From NCBI GenBank assembly GCA_021733925.1, contig JAIPJY010000026.1, positions 24,724-88,723 of the forward strand: 64,000 nt of DNA, given 5' to 3'. The position numbers and the translations under genes are program-made. Each line of letters begins with the position of its first letter. The first letter of the stretch is position 1. This DNA comes from Prosthecobacter sp. (GTDB taxonomy: Bacteria > Verrucomicrobiota > Verrucomicrobiia > Verrucomicrobiales > Verrucomicrobiaceae). Shown here in pieces: positions 63,317 through 64,000 of the stretch. The notes below the pieces were generated by a model, which ran no database searches, was not told the DNA's origin, and saw nothing but the letters and a program-made list of their open reading frames with translations.

Positions 63317-63901
63317 ATGAAAACAAACTTCATTACCAAGATCAGCACCGGCCTTCTGGCCGCCATCATCACCTTCGGCGCGTCACTCCCAGAGAGAAGC
63401 GTCCACGCTGATGAAGTGAAAGCCCGGCAAATAGCGGCGCAGGCACCGGTGCCGGAGGCTCCGACCCGTTACACGCCGTTGCAGGCAAAATCGCCGGAGA
63501 CCCCGACCCGTTACACACCGTTGCAGGCAACAGTGCGGGAGGCCCCGACCTTCACCGCACCACCTGTAAAGCCAACGGCTCTTGCCAATCCCGATTTCTC
63601 TGCGCTCATCCGCAAACTCATCATTCTGGCGCGTGACCTAACAGAGCCTCAAGACTCAGGGCGCGATCCATCCGCCGTGGTGCGTGAGATCGATCTCAAG
63701 GTGGCCCTGAAGCAGTATGAGAAAGTGGCACAGCAGGTGGAGGACACCAAACTGCAAACAGTCCTTGGGACGGAGGAAAAGGGGCTGTCCGATCAACAGA
63801 TCATGCAATGGAAGGACGCGCAGAACCGGAAACAATCGCTCTTGGAGATTACTGCCAGGCAGGAATGGCACTCAGTTAAGGCGGGTCATCGTGGATTTTG
63901 A
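63317..63901 (+). CDS. Secreted protein sharing modules with the kinase
   Basis: This protein of 194 residues has a signal peptide (to about ERSVHA), then two tandem copies of PTRYTPLQAxxxE. The repeats resemble PIRYTLLQAKAPEP just after the last membrane segment of the kinase. Its C-terminal helix IDLKVALKQYEKVAQQVEDT matches IELKVARQQLEKTLGNLQET in the kinase tail, and GLSDQQ matches GLSEAEQ. It therefore looks derived from the kinase sensor part. It lies 37 bases after the kinase stop in the same operon. Function is unknown; a ligand or competitor is possible. Confidence 0.75.
   Translation: MKTNFITKISTGLLAAIITFGASLPERSVHADEVKARQIAAQAPVPEAPTRYTPLQAKSPETPTRYTPLQATVREAPTFTAPPVKPTALANPDFSALIRKLIILARDLTEPQDSGRDPSAVVREIDLKVALKQYEKVAQQVEDTKLQTVLGTEEKGLSDQQIMQWKDAQNRKQSLLEITARQEWHSVKAGHRGF
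63461..63544 (+). repeat. Tandem 42-bp coding repeat
   Basis: Two in-frame copies (63461-63502 and 63503-63544) each encode PTRYTPLQA plus five residues. The DNA also resembles a segment of the kinase gene near 61960-62005, pointing to copying from it. Confidence 0.7.
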
Positions 63902-64000
63902 GCCCTCTGTAAACCTGCCATAAGGGGTACAACAAAGCGGTGGTTTTTGGGTTGCAGGAGCATGGCTCTTCAAACTTGCTTTCTGCCTCATTTCCCACGC

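Overview
The window looks like a chromosomal stretch from a member of the Verrucomicrobiota (Prosthecobacter or a related Verrucomicrobiae lineage). This is inferred from gene content, not from a marker tree. The clues are a PEP-CTERM/exosortase pair, a DUF1592-type cytochrome-like protein next to a DUF1552 protein, a DUF1593 remnant, an ECF sigma factor beside a zinc-ribbon Ser/Thr kinase, moderately high GC, weak Shine-Dalgarno signals and many short palindromic repeats between genes.

Positions 1-5.7 kb hold the end of an exosortase gene, its adjacent PEP-CTERM substrate, two LuxR/NarL-type regulators (one with a degenerate receiver), and about 1.6 kb of repeat-filled non-coding DNA.

Positions 5.7-39.9 kb form one large exopolysaccharide locus. 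Most of it is on the minus strand. UDP-glucose dehydrogenase and UDP-glucuronate decarboxylase lead. They are followed by about a dozen glycosyltransferases, a Wzx-like flippase, a Wzy/ligase-like protein, two membrane acyltransferases, two hexapeptide acyltransferases, an FkbM-type methyltransferase and a TupA-like ATP-grasp protein. Many of these genes overlap by ATGA. A separate downstream export operon encodes a FecR-like protein, an outer-membrane barrel, a Wza-like exporter and a Wzc-like tyrosine autokinase. On the plus strand lie a second O-antigen-ligase-like protein and the initiating phosphoglycosyltransferase. The set is sufficient for a Wzx/Wzy-type pathway making a polymer that probably contains glucuronate and/or xylose. 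A shared palindrome (TAAG-N6-CTTA) lies upstream of several of these units.

Positions 40-58 kb carry mostly unrelated genes: a small membrane protein, a cold-shock/DUF1294 fusion, glucuronate isomerase, a putative metallo-aminopeptidase lipoprotein, a subclass B3-like metallo-beta-lactamase, and a DUF1592/DUF1552 pair split by a toxin-antitoxin locus whose toxin is frameshifted. After these come a HEAT-like secreted protein, a CCA-adding enzyme, an Lrp regulator with an aminotransferase, an amidohydrolase, a pentapeptide-repeat protein, SucC, TrmD, tRNA-Ser(GCU) and a deleted DUF1593 remnant.

Positions 58.7-63.9 kb hold an ECF sigma factor, a 1253-residue membrane Ser/Thr kinase and a small secreted protein that shares two sequence modules with the kinase's C-terminal domain. 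This is the best candidate here for a little-described signalling unit.
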